A stretch of 64,000 nt of DNA from Dryomyza anilis (GCA_951804985.1 OX638131.1:37665544-37729543); one strand, 5' to 3'. Shown: positions 1 through 11,126, counted from the first letter of the stretch. Numbers and translations are program-made. Notes: generated from the sequence alone by a model not told the origin.

Positions 1-436
1 AATAACTACAAACATTCAATCGCTGAAGAATTTCCATTCATTTGATACCCATATTTACAAATGGGTAGGTGTACCGAATTTCGATTTTTTTTTTGTGAAC
101 CACAAGTCTTTTCGCCGGAAAACATTATTATCATGTATTTGAGCAGGAGTCAATATATATTTTACCAAAAAAAGTTTACCTAAGCACGTATACATAAAAA
201 TTGATCTTTATTTGTACATTTTATATGAGGTATTTGAACATAAGTGGTCGGATCATAGGTCACAATGGACCGATCTCGCCAATTTTTTCGCACATACAGC
301 GTAGGTATATTAGTAATCTAAGTTATCTAAGAATCTAAGAATATATATACTTTTCCATACCGGAGATGCTTCCTTCTGGGTGTTACAAACGGCGTACCAA
401 ACTGAATATACCCTTTCACTCTTAGTGTAGGGTATA
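1..436 (-). repeat. Interspersed repeat family A, copy cut by the window edge
   Basis: The stretch matches 54600-55132 almost throughout. Shared landmarks are the block around TTTGATACCCATATTTACAA, the TATATATACTTTTCCATACC core, and the end AGTGTAGGGTATAAAAA. Other copies lie at 22486-23330, 53640-53930 and 61172-61475. The left end runs off the window. The (CTGT)n segment seen in other copies has been lost here. No protein is encoded. The transposon class is unassigned. Confidence 0.6.
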
Positions 437-1561
437 AAAAAATTCAAAGCTCACTATTTTCATACATTTATTTTTAAAATAATGTCCACTCTATTTATTT
501 CAAACAAAAGTAAATACAGCCATAGAGAAAAGATCACTGGACACCTGCTGACCTTATTATTGAAATAGGAAACGAGTCACAATCAAGAGTTCTAACATTT
601 ATTAACAAAGAAACGAAAATCGTTGCTTTCATAATAATGAAATTGACCTAACTCTTGCGGACACTGACATTACTTGTACGCAAAATGGTGTTCCAACTGT
701 TCGGACCTGCATATCGTTACCAAAATTATATCCAGGAGACGAAAGCATGCATGTACCTGAAAGAAGGTACAACTGAATGCGAAAATCTTTAAAAATTAGT
801 TTCGATATAACAACAAGATCAATGTTTTTTTCTCGTAGACATTTCAGAAACCTTCTAAACAATTGAATACAAAAATCATTAAAAATTAGTTTCGATATAA
901 TAACGAGATCGATGTTTTTCCTCGAAGCCACTTCGAGAATTGTTCGATACACTGGAGGCTCCGAGTCGTGGTATACTGGGTTAGAATACCACACTAAAAA
1001 AATCAATTAGTGTATTCACAGTTCATCGTATTTTAGTATGGTATTCGTATCATGTAGTATATATACGATACAATAACACAGAAACGTATATTTCTTGTTG
1101 CATCCCTTATAAAAGTGAAATACCACAAGTGTTATATTTGAGTGTAGCCCTGATATATGTTTTTTTGGTGTCGTATTTTGTGAAATGAGGATAAATTGTA
1201 AAATTGAATATTAAAAGTGTACATAAAATGCTAATTTATTTGTCTTTCTTTTCAAATCGAGGAATATTTATGAAATTTTGAAATAAAATCCAAATTTATA
1301 AGAATTAACTGCATTTGTTTGACGAAATATTCAAACAAGCAGAAAGGTGGTGCGCACAGTTTAATTACCATACTGTCTTATTCGTACTACGAAATTGTAC
1401 AAATACGACAGTACCAATGTCATGAAACTGTAAATACGCTAAATGTTATTGTTCAATTCAAACTTAATTTATATTTGAATTTAATTATATTTCATTTCAA
1501 TGATAAACAAATATATGTTTGTCATAAATTTAAAATTGCTTTCCCTGAATATAAAACATAA
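437..1561. other. AT-rich intergenic DNA, no gene seen
   Basis: No convincing reading frame is present. A 125-codon minus-strand frame at 629-1006 is open only because it contains an internal duplication. The part from about 770 to 975 has GATATCG-like wording shared with the family at 43466-44512. Confidence 0.5.
773..925. repeat. Two tandem copies of a 90-bp unit
   Basis: The block AAAAATTAGTTTCGATATAA occurs at 791-810 and again at 881-900, giving a 90-bp period with similar flanks. The duplication lies inside a degraded GATATCG-family fragment. Confidence 0.75.
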
Positions 1562-1700
1562 TCAGCCAATTCTAAATAAATACTCCTATAAATAATTTTT
1601 AAAAGGAAAAAAGTTTTGTATTGAATTTACATACAAGTCTTTTTTCATCCAAGAATTTTCCCCAAATACGTGTGGGTATATTTATTTAGAATTGGGCTGA
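1562..1700. mobile_element. Short palindromic MITE, family M1
   Basis: A 139-bp stretch begins TCAGCCAATTCTAAATAAAT and ends with nearly the reverse complement, ATTTATTTAGAATTGGGCTGA without its first base. The terminal inverted repeats are about 20 bp. A second, longer copy at 60537-60975 has the same termini and the internal phrase TTTTGTATTGAATTTACATA, so this is a repeated element rather than a chance palindrome. No coding capacity; class unassigned. Confidence 0.75.
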
Positions 1701-2690
1701 ATACAAAATATTTGTCTTGATTACCTTACAAAGTAGATTTCCTCATTACTGCTCCAGTCAGCACAACTCAGTGGATATTGCGTATTTGAGTTAATTTTTG
1801 AGTTACTGGCACTATCATTTCCGGCAATACTTCGTTGCCCTACATTAGTTTGTAGTGAAAATTCCTGATTCAAGTTTGCAGTCTTTTTACAAATATGAGT
1901 TTTTAATTTCATTATTATAAATTATAGAAATAACAAAAAATACACGTCTAACTCAAAGTGATATGATACATTAATAAACGAAATGAAAAATATTGTATTT
2001 GTTTGTTTGCAAAATCGTTGCCATAGTTATGTTTGACATAAGGGTGTTTTTAACCACCCAAATGGTAAAAATACTCATACTATTCAAGAACACTTGTTGA
2101 ATTATAAGTAATTTTTTTAATAAATTACTTGGTCTCATCAACAATACACTGAGAGAAAATGTAAAAACGTAATAAATTTAAATAGTTAGTTAATCATATT
2201 AAAATAATTTTTATTCAATTTTATTTAAATAATTCTGTTTCCTTTTCAATGTCCATACTTCATAGAAATTTGATCTACTAGCTCTACCATGATCAGTTCC
2301 CGTTCATGACCATGGTATAATTTCTACTAGGGTCATGCTTGAAATTTCATTATACTTTTTTTTATTTTTTTTATTCTTCGGGTATTGAGGTCTGAAATTT
2401 TATACGAATTATGAAAATTGTTTATATTTGATTACATAATATAATAAATATAATATAAAAATATAATATAATAAATACTTCTTTTCAGGACTGTATTTTT
2501 GCAAGAATTTCAGTAGGTAATTTAGAACTGAAATGTTTAAAATTTGTTTGTTTTCTTATATAATTTCAGGGAATTTCACTGATGGTTATTCAGTAATTTA
2601 CGGGAGTACCAAGCTTACAGTTTCAAGTGTAAATTGTTTGTTTGCTCGCAATTGCGTGATTGGAAATTATATTTGATTTAATTTGATTAA
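1701..2690. other. AT-rich non-coding DNA with a MITE remnant
   Basis: No gene is visible. Around 2270-2340 is a remnant that resembles the TIR MITE family at 10738-11126 and 17455-17848: it has CTACTAG, CCATGATCAG and TTTCTACTAGGGTCATG in the same style. Confidence 0.4.
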
Positions 2691-3480
2691 GTCGGAAACA
2701 GAATAGATATTAAAAAATATGGTCAGACAACCATGTTTCATATGGACATTTCTTGGGGTTCCGGACGGTACATTCGTACGCTTAAAAATTTAATATCTCG
2801 AAGGTCAATATATGAATTTACTTGATTTTTTTGTCGAAGTATAGCTGAGAAAATGTATATACTTTGTTCCTAAAGTTTACAGTTATTTCGTAATAAATCG
2901 CAGAATAATTACGGACGGTTCGTATGAAAATTTGTACTACGAATTTTGCTAAAAATAATTTTGTATAAGACAATATTAATAATCATTATTACGAAATGAA
3001 AAGTGATGTACTATTCGAATTTCTTAGAAGTTTTTAAAGTTTTTAATTTTTTTTTTTACTATTTAAAAAAAAAAATTATATATTTATACTGTGGTTTTCC
3101 ACTTTTGGTACTCAAAGTTCCGGACGGAACAGATTTCAATTAGCTTTCAAAAATTTGGAATTACTAGGAAATCGATATTTGCATTTTTGAAAATGTCGAG
3201 CAAATTCAGATTTAGGAATAGAGGATGCAACTCTTTAAAAAATGTGTTAATTTAATATGATAATAAATGTATCTTTTTGGTTCCGGATAGTACAATATAC
3301 AAAAATCAAAATATTTCCGTTATTTTAGTTTCAGTGATTATTTTTAAGCATTAGAAATATTAACAAAGGTTGTCTAGTACTAGTTTGAATTTATCAGACC
3401 TATATATTTTCGGTACTGAACTTTATCGTGAATTTTAGGTTCGGTAAATTTTCTGCTGGGTTATTATTTGGGTACTAATA
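2690..3480 (+). repeat. Degraded interspersed repeat, family G (TTCCGGACGG-rich)
   Basis: The stretch contains repeated GGTTCCGGACGGTAC, GTTCCGGACGGAAC and GGTTCCGGATAGTAC phrases. Reverse-complement relatives lie at 52740-53030 (ATATCCCGTCCGGAACC) and 57900-58060 (GTCCCGTTTGGAACCC). Flanking text such as TTCATATGGACATTTC also matches in inverted form. No coding frame. Confidence 0.55.
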
Positions 3481-4118
3481 GAAATCACACTGCTCAAATA
3501 GCGAGTGAGTTCACCAATGTTTATAATTTATGGATGATATATTATGTGTTATTATTACAAATGCATTTTTTCTTGGTGAAAATTTTAACGAAAGTACAAA
3601 CATAGGGAAATCAATAGTCTGCACGAAAATTTGCTAAATTGAAAAGTCGAACACTGCATTACCGACAAAATTTAGTTTAGTCAGTAATTTAGTCGATTTC
3701 TCACACACCCTAAATTAATTTAAAATAAAACATTCAAATTTTTAGATGGCGAACACTGGGATGAGTGTATGGAAAAGACGTGAATCGATGTTTTTGTATG
3801 TAAGTTTTGAACTAAAAAAGATTTTGAAAAAAGAAAAATTGCTTAGGCCACATTTTCAAGTTTAGAAATAACAACTTAATTTATCTAAAAGCTTGTTCTA
3901 TTAGCATTAAAACGAGCCATCGATGGAGTTAAGAGATATTGAAATATGAACAACCTTACAAAAGTGATTATTGGCACATTTTTTGTGAAGCACTGTATCT
4001 CTGGAAGTAGTGGTCGAAAAAAATAAAAAAAAAATTGTTCAATGCATATCTCAATAGGCTTTATCAGCTACCTAAATTTCATTGAAATCGAAAAGGTAAA
4101 ATCTCAAAATTTACTATT

Positions 4119-4197
4119 TTTGGTCAATGTGGTGTGGAATGGCCCATATAATAAAATTTTTTGGTCAATGTGGTGTGGAATGGCCCATATAATAAAA
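4119..4197. repeat. Tandem duplication of a 41-bp unit
   Basis: The phrase TTGGTCAATGTGGTGTGGAA followed by TGGCCCATATAATAAAAT occurs twice with a 41-bp offset. The two copies are nearly identical, which suggests a recent slippage or duplication event. Confidence 0.85.
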
Positions 4198-4339
4198 TAA
4201 AAATTTCTAATTTTTCAGCAAAATATCATTGAATTATATTAAGTTATATAATTCTCTTATTTATGTCATAATCATTTACATTTTTGTTTATTTATTAAGG
4301 TATTATGGAACAAAATTTGAAATACGACTAAAATGTTCA

Positions 4340-5390
4340 CTATAAAAAAACCACACCTAAAGAACGAATCAGTTGGAGCAACCATCTTTTTTTTGTCAAC
4401 CGATTTAATTAGTTCTGTAAACATTCGACTGATTCAGTTGTTGCAACACCTCGTATCAGTTCACACAATTAATGAATATAATTGACACAACCAATTTGTT
4501 TAGTTGTGGTAGCCAATTTAATTATAAGAAATCGGCCATTTTACCTCGTCCTAGCGCTCCAACGTGTTGCAAACACGAAGTCAGCATCACAAAAGCATTT
4601 CCGAGATCGGAAATTGCCGACGACTCGTTGTGCTGCTGACTTCGTGTTTGCAATACGTTGGAGCGCTAGGGCTTCATTTATAAATACAACATATAGAAAC
4701 ACAATAGCAAATACTCTGTAGCAGAAAGTGTATTTGGGCATGAAAAAACTGAACAGTAAAAACGAACAAGTCTTAAAACAATTCCAAATTTAGTTTTACA
4801 CGTGGCACGCACAGCCGTAGCACACAAAAAACGAGTGAAAAATCTGAAGCGTGTGCGACTGATGTTGTCCTGCTTTGGCATTGCTTTTATACAAGACAAC
4901 TGATTTCGCAGTTGAATCAAATAAATATTGGTTGCTACAACCTTAAGGAATACGTTAAATTGCTGAATATTTAAATAAAAGTCGCAAACTAATTTTATAA
5001 TTAAAATTTATTGAAAGTAAAAAAACTGACTTATCGTCAAAAGAAAATGTGATGAATTAATTGAATAGAGTTCATAAAAAGTGTTAACATTGTTGTCGAG
5101 TAACATAATTTTGGGAGTCAACTAAATATTGGTTATGTCTTATTTTGAATTTAGTTGCCGTAGCAATGGAAATAAAAAAAATTGAAAATGGATCAAAAGT
5201 TTGTTTCCCCAATCAATGTTGCAGTTGCTTCAACTAATAGTTGGTTACGCTTCATACTATTGTTTACCATAAATGAATTTCAGTTGAGGCTGAATACATT
5301 TGGTAGATGCAAATGAATATTCGATGAAAAAACTGAACGCCAAGCTATTATTTTTTGTGTGCAGGAAAAAATGTAAAAAAATGGGGCCGG
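4340..5390. repeat. Interspersed repeat family Q, related to 30690-31030
   Basis: It starts near AACGAATCAGTTGGAGCAAC and ends near ATATTCGATGAAAAAACTGA. A shorter relative at 30690-31030 has AACGAATCAGTTGAGGCAAC and ATGAATATTCGTCGAAACAAC in the same order, plus a shared GGCATGAA..GAACAGTAA phrase. No transposase is encoded. A strong hairpin sits inside at 4550-4670. Confidence 0.55.
4550..4670. repeat. Near-perfect 37-bp inverted repeat (hairpin)
   Basis: Arms 4550-4586 and 4634-4670 match as reverse complements at 36 of 37 positions. The single difference is GTGTTGC against GTATTGC. The 47-nt spacer contains a smaller palindrome, TTTCCGAGATCGGAAA. The same peptide-like string therefore appears on both strands. 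It is GC-richer than its surroundings. It may be a fold-back insertion or a hairpin RNA precursor; the sequence alone does not decide. Confidence 0.85.
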
Positions 5391-5640
5391 ATCAGGCCCA
5401 TTTTTGGAAAAAAATATTTTCTAACAATAGGTACGTTTTAAATTTTGTAATTGTATCTTCGGTACTTTTCGAGTTGTTGGTTCCTAAAGAGTTATATAAA
5501 AGTATCTTGTATGGCAGGTGGGCGTGTCCGTTGACCGATTTGGCTCATTTCTGTACTTAAAACCATTTTTTGAGTAAAACCATTGGAACAAAAATTTATC
5601 GGATTACGAATATCGTCTACTGGCGGAAGATTAAACATGG
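5391..5640 (-). repeat. Fragment of the family A/C repeat
   Basis: It matches 22780-22960 in inverted form. Shared phrases include GTGGGCGTGTCCGTTGACCG, AGAGTTATATAAAAG and the GGATCA..CCCATTTTTGG segment. It is a degraded non-coding copy next to family Q. Confidence 0.55.
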
Positions 5641-7511
5641 TCTCCATCCCTATTTGAGAAGTTGATTTGATTTTATAAGTTTTCCATTTAATTTTGAAAA
5701 GATTCAGCTACCATAATTCCTAACTTTTCTGTGCCAATATGAAATAAAAGCATTTTTTTAAACTTTTCAGTACAGAATTTTTAAATTTGACAACTGATTC
5801 CGAAATAGAATCGAGACATAATTATGTTTAATTAATTTTTCACCCTCAATTCTTTTTTTTTTCCTAAAAAAAAGCATATCTACTGACCCAGATATAGGTA
5901 ACACCACACATTAAGTGTCAATAACTGTCTGTGACCAGACTAAAACTAAGTAGACGTAGACTAAAACTCGACAGTTGATATTTATCATTTATCGTTAATC
6001 TACAATATGCATATAGAATACATGAAGAATAAGTATCGATTTAAGCATTATTCAAGTTCTATACTACTTACATAGTAATACGTCTTGAAGGAATGAGGTC
6101 AGTTGAAAGACAGGATTTTTGATAGGATTTTCTACATGTTTATTTTGGTCATAAAATCATAGACTTAATGCAAGACAATTTGATGAGGGTTAGTGTTATG
6201 ACTAGCATTGTGATTATTTGTGAACAATCATTGCATGACCCACCGTTGTTTTTTATGGGGAGTTTTACGTGTCGCATTTGATATAATTACCACTTTTACC
6301 ATAATTGCACAAATAATCAATTGAACTACAAGTACTTTTTTTTATAAATATATCGTTGTGGTATAACTTAAAGTCACCAAATACATTTTATTCTTAAATT
6401 TCAAATTTGTTGGTAAGTATTACAAAAAGTAATTGACATATTTTAAAAGTTGAAATACCAATTGATAGATCCATATTTTCTTAACATTTGGTACAAATAT
6501 TGACCTCATCAATCGAAAATTGAAAGCTATATAAAGATTTTTGTAAATGAACAATTGGCATTTCGAAAATGTAGTTGGTGACTTTTAGTTCTACAACGAC
6601 GGATAACATAATATATTTTCGAAAATATTTGTTTATAATAAAAAATGAATTGTTAGATATTAAAGGTGACTTTATTTTAATATTATTCGTCACAAACAAC
6701 GTAATATAATAGATTTCGTGCACTACAAAATAATAATAAAAAATCCCTCAAAGAAAACGTAAAAATTCAAAGTCATAAAATAACACTACGACCATTAAAG
6801 TGGTTAGAATTAAATGAGAAAAATAAATAAGTGCGCATTTAGGAAAATTGATTTACAAACTATTTAACATTAAAGACATGGAACAATGAAACACTCCTCA
6901 AGGGAAATGTAGCGCACGTGCAACCAATTTCTATATTGAGGAGTGTCCTGTAAACATATAAACTGTAAGAAAAATAAATCGAACGATTTTTCTAATACTC
7001 ACTTCCATATTAGAGTCATCAAAGGTAACAAGGCAAAGTTAAGAAAATAAATCTATTGATACTTTATTCACACCTATGTCTAATAAATTGAAGAAATATT
7101 TTTAAAGATGTTCTTATTTTATTCTTTTTGTCGGTAACAGTCTCAGAATTTCAGAAAAATGTCAGACATTTATCATGGAACAAATCATCGTACACATTTT
7201 GTTTAAGTTGATATGAAAAAGTTGCATAAAAAACACAATTAGTACACCAGAAAACTTTTTTTGTTGCGGCACCGAATTTGTCGGTTGCGAAAGAACTGCT
7301 AAACAATCAAACCTGTGAGCAACCTATAATTAAAATATTATTGTAAGAAATATTTTTATTCAATTAAATCTCATTTTTTTATATGTATTACATCCTTAGA
7401 CACAACTATCTACACTCCGGGCACACATAAATAAATCCTATATATTCATAAAATACGTTAAAAAATAAAATACACGTGTTTCCCACTTTTTCTAGATCAA
7501 TTATTTTAAAA
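5641..7511. other. AT-rich intergenic DNA, no gene seen
   Basis: Nothing coding can be supported. A small inverted repeat is visible at about 6889-6949 (ACTCCTCAA and TTGAGGAGT about 45 bp apart). The segment 7430-7500 resembles 45348-45405, so the SINE that follows probably landed in an older repeat. Confidence 0.4.
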
Positions 7512-7840
7512 TAGTCGCGGTGGCTCAGTGGTTAGGTAGTCGCGGTAGCTCAGTGGTTAGTGCGTTGGACTGCGAGCCGAAAGGTCCCGGTTCAAGCCTG
7601 GACTGGGGCTAACAACATCTTTTCATAGAAACATTTTTCTATACCTCTCGGCAGTAAATGGCAAACCTACGAGAGTAAAACATTGCCTATGAAAAGCTCT
7701 CACCCGCCTTTCGGATTCGGCAATAAACTGTAGGTCCCACCAATTTGAGTACAAATATAACACGCACAGCTCAAAATGGTGAGAGAGCTCGGCCGAAGTT
7801 CTATACAGGACTGTAGCGCCAAACTATTATTATTATAATA
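7512..7840 (+). mobile_element. tRNA-derived SINE, family S1, full-length copy with duplicated head
   Basis: The tRNA-like head carries an A-box region (TAGCTCAGTGGTTAGTGCG) and a B-box (GGTTCAAGCC). A conserved body follows (CTCTCGGCAGTAAATGG, CACGCACAGCTCAAAATGG), then an (ATT)n-type tail near 7825-7840. The first about 25 bp of the head occur twice in tandem (TAGTCGCGGTGGCTCAGTGG, then TAGTCGCGGTAGCTCAGTGG). Other copies lie at 23606, 26553, 44542 and 60609. Such elements are transcribed by RNA polymerase III and moved by a partner LINE; that is family knowledge. Confidence 0.9.
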
Positions 7841-8051
7841 TCACTCATACGACCCATATTCCTATGATTAAAAACTCGGATTAATGTTTAGGAATCGCGG
7901 GACTTGAGTCAAATTAATCTCGAAAAACTCATACCGGGGTCATCGTATATTCTGGGATTTTCGGGATTGTTTTCATTGCTGTTAGATCAAATTTTATTAG
8001 TTTATTCAAAAATCTTTCGAAATTCTTATAGATCAATATCAATAGGTTCTA

Positions 8052-8968
8052 AAGGGTTTTTCAACAGGGACGCTACAAAAGTAGAGCAACAGGGACAGCA
8101 AACGACGCCATATTTCTTACCGCTCTTTTGAGATTTCTCTTCAGTAAGGTTTACCATTTCATGATGGAGCCAACGAGCCAACAACGAGTCGAAATTATTA
8201 AAATTTACTACCGAAATTCGGTAGTAAAAATTCGAAAATTAATCTTCAGCGATGAGGCACATTTCTGGCTGAATGGCTTCGTCAATAAACAAAATATGCG
8301 TTATTGGTCAGACAGCAAACCACACGTACTCCATGAGTCATCATTGCATCCCGAAAAAATTACGGTTTGTTGCGGTTTATGGGCTGGCGGCGTCATTGGG
8401 CCGTACTTCTTCTGTGATGATCAAGACCGGCACGTTACTGTGAATGGGAATCGCTACCGTTCAATGATAACCGAATATTTTTGGCCCCAATTGGTTGATA
8501 TGGACTTGGAGGACATGTGATTCCAACAGGACGGCGCCACAAGCCACACAGCGAATGCCACAATCAATTTATTGGAAACCAAGTTTGGAGAACGTGTTAT
8601 CTCACGAAATGGTCCAGTCGACTGGCTGCCTCGGTCGTGCGATTTGACGTCGTTAGACTATTTCCTGTGAGGCTACGTCAAATCTATGGTCTATGCCAAC
8701 AAGCCAGCGATGATTCATGAACTTCGTACGAATATCGAACGTGAAATTGCAGCAGTATCGGCCGATTTATGCTTGAAAACCGTCGAAAATTGGGTTCAAC
8801 GTCTGGACTTCTGCAAGCGTGCCCGTGGTGGCCATGCAAAAGAAATCGAGTTCCATACATAATGGCATTGAACGTATTTTTACAGGAATAAAGAATTTCA
8901 TTGATATCCAAAACCGTTTTTGTTTTATTTAAAAAAACTTTTGTAGCGGCTGTTATTGAAAAACCCTT
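8052..8968 (+). mobile_element. DD41D (rosa-like) mariner-type element, internally deleted
   Basis: The terminal inverted repeats are AAGGGTTTTTCAACAGGGAC at the left and, read inward from the right, AAGGGTTTTTCAATAACAGC, both continuing to CGCTACAAAAG-like text. A TA lies on each side, as expected for Tc1/mariner elements. The 917-bp length is below the roughly 1.3 kb usual for a complete element. The interior holds a dead transposase (8161-8862). Fold-back derivatives of the left end occur at 16555, 22053 and 31477. Confidence 0.88.
8161..8862 (+). pseudogene. DD41D mariner-type transposase, broken
   Basis: The transposase would cut and paste the element through TA sites. One reading frame runs from MMEPTSQQRVEII to a TAA at 8860-8862. 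It shows the first catalytic Asp in IFSDEAHFW, the second in FQQDGATSHTA, and the third in CDLTSLDYF. I count 41 residues between the second and third, the DD41D spacing known for rosa-type elements. Two in-frame TGA codons (8518-8520 and 8668-8670) fall where relatives have tryptophan. About 110 residues of the DNA-binding half are missing: the text jumps from KIYYRNSVVK straight to IRKLIFSDEAHF, at a short palindrome (8208-8229). About 233 codons remain, against about 345 in complete relatives. It is non-functional. Confidence 0.85.
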
Positions 8969-9664
8969 TATATCTTTCTATTATGTTGATTTTAAATCCT
9001 GTGACGGACGTTACACGTACTTTTTCATAAAACAGAGTTTCCTCCACAAAGTATTAAATTTTAGCAAAAATAATCGGACTATGGAAATTATGTATATCTC
9101 AAATACTTCATTAATAATGGGAGTTCTCTCCTTTATAACAAAATTCTGCAAAAGTTGCTTTGATCACTTACACACAAAGAAAAAGACAGGTAAATCTAAA
9201 CGAAAAAGACGGTTAAAATTGCAGTGACCGAAAAACGTGGTAAATCGAACCAACTAGAAATTGTTATAAATATAGTTCGTTCCCATGAAAAAAGTTATGC
9301 TACCATGAATAATAGTTCGTGTATGATTTTCTACTGGTGTTTATATATGGCTGATTTTGTATTTTGGATTCCTAAAAACTAATGGTTTTGAAAATATAAG
9401 TTTTGGATGAGCCTTCAGCATTATTCAAATAGAAATATCATTATTTTATGACTTCTTAATACTATTTTTAAACTAAAAAAAAACTATTTTTGGCCAAAAC
9501 ATATTGAAACAAAATTTCATCAAGTTTTGGTGTATTCGAACTACAATACATATGGACAGAAATGCATAGCTAATCGTACTCAGGGGGTGATGCTGATCAA
9601 TAATATATCAAAAATAGAATTCAGTCGACGGAAAATTGTTCTACGAGTTCGTATCGCTGGATTG
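8969..9664. other. AT-rich intergenic DNA
   Basis: No gene is seen. A family A scrap with GGTGATGCTGATCAATAATA lies near 9585-9610. Confidence 0.4.
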
Positions 9665-10138
9665 TGTACAAAATAAAAACACACTAATATTTGGTTTTAA
9701 CTAGTATTATTTCAACTAGTATTAATTAACTTTCTTTATTTAAATAACAACATAATAACTATCACTTATAACAACTGCTGCATTACTACATTTTATCTTT
9801 GCAACGTTCGCTCACGAGATGTACAAGTTCACTATCGAATCACAACTGAAGTGCTGTGCCTCAGAGGCGGCGCCCTTATATACTGCATGCATCAGTTCGA
9901 CACGTTTCGACAAGCTTCGACATGTTTCGAGAACCTTCTACTCATTTCATATAATAATGCATGCTATTGGCATCTCATTCGCACTCATGTCTTTCAATAT
10001 GCGGATCTTCCATCTCTTTCTCGTACATTGCTAAGTGCGCTGAATGATCTTCCGTCTCTTTCTAACACATTGCTTAATGCGCTGAATCGTTTTGCGTCTC
10101 ATTTATTACAGTGGAGCAAATTACCTATTTTCGTAACA
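9665..10138 (-). mobile_element. Probable solo LTR of a retrotransposon
   Basis: Read on the minus strand, the 474-bp stretch begins TGTTACGAAAATAGG and ends near TTTTGTACA, giving TG..CA termini with short inverted ends. Inside it has a TATA box, AGTATATAAGGGCGCC, then an initiator-like TTCAGTTGTGA about 30 bp later, and a late AATAAAG polyadenylation signal: the usual LTR order. Three repeats of the type GAT(C/G)TTCC(A/G)TCTCTTTC with GCGCTGAAT lie upstream of the TATA box. No retrotransposon coding sequence is adjacent, and no clear target-site duplication is visible, so the exact ends are uncertain. Confidence 0.65.
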
Positions 10139-10737
10139 ATGTATTAATATGACATAAATACTTCATTAATAAATTTGCTATCATTTTCGAGTTTGAACAT
10201 TTTTGTTGTTTTCTTATTTATATATGAATTCATAATAATAATTAGCAAGAATATAGCAACCAAACGCATGATAGACATGAGGTAAACAACAACGTTTTCA
10301 AAACAAATACACGATAGGACAATTTTGGCATAATAAAAAAATGCAATCATGAGGTTACGGCAACAGAATGTGCAATTGCACCACTAACAATTCGGTTATA
10401 ATAAAGTAAGTTACGTTCATTTTAATGACGTAAAAGAGGTTAAAACGAAATTTATGTCGATTGCATCAGTGAAATGTTTCGATTAACCGCATGCCAAGAA
10501 ATATTTTTTGTGTGTGTAGAAATATTTATGAATTTCGTTCTTCTAACCATTTATAATATTGGTCACTTTGATGAATGGCCGAAAAATTTTCTTTCTGGTC
10601 GTGAACAAAGGTCGTAATGTTGATGAATAAAATCGTTATATTGAAGATTTTTATTTGTGTAGCGTAAGGAATATCAATACTTTGACATACACGCATGAAA
10701 ATGGACGCTTATGGAAAGGATTTTGAGACAGGTAGAA
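10139..10737. other. AT-rich intergenic DNA, no gene seen
   Basis: Short frames only. Nothing recognisable. Confidence 0.4.
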
Positions 10738-11126
10738 TATCCCGAGTGGAAATTGGTTAAGGTTAGCCTTATTCCGCATTCGTCGCCGATCAGAATAGGA
10801 TAAGGCATCCCTACCAAAGGCCACCTGAAATGATATTGATCAGGGCTGACTAGGGTAAACCTAATTTCATTTTGAGATACCTTGTTCACAAAACTTTTTT
10901 TTTGTTTGAAAGGTCTCAAATTTAGTAAAATCAGTTTAGGAATAAATTAAATATGCATCGAATTATATAAGGGTAAGATCAAGAAGCCTGATTAGGCTTT
11001 GCAGCTTCGAATAGCGTTACGTTTTAAATCAGGCACTGAGAAAAACCCCTGATCATTGCCTTACTTAAAATCAGGCTGTCTGATCAGACAATGATCGCAT
11101 CCTGAACTAAATTTCCACTCGGGATA
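10738..11126. mobile_element. TIR MITE, family M2
   Basis: The 389-bp element has near-perfect 17-bp termini: TATCCCGAGTGGAAATT at the left and AATTTCCACTCGGGATA at the right. The interior is rich in TGATCA and GATCATTGCC phrases and has no frame. The related copy at 17455-17848 has the same style of ends, the same length class and the same GATCATTGCC text. Fragments lie at 2270-2340 and 21361-21490. Confidence 0.8.

Noticed and set aside
629..1006. 125-codon minus-strand frame
   Set aside because: Open because of a 90-bp internal duplication; repeated NIDLV.ISKLIF text is repeat translation.
4482..4741. Opposing frames with the same LALQR.ANTKSA peptide
   Set aside because: Caused by the inverted repeat at 4550-4670, not by two genes.
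7512..7640. tRNA gene
   Set aside because: A-box and B-box are present, but the anticodon stem does not pair well and the same head-plus-body occurs five times; it is a SINE.
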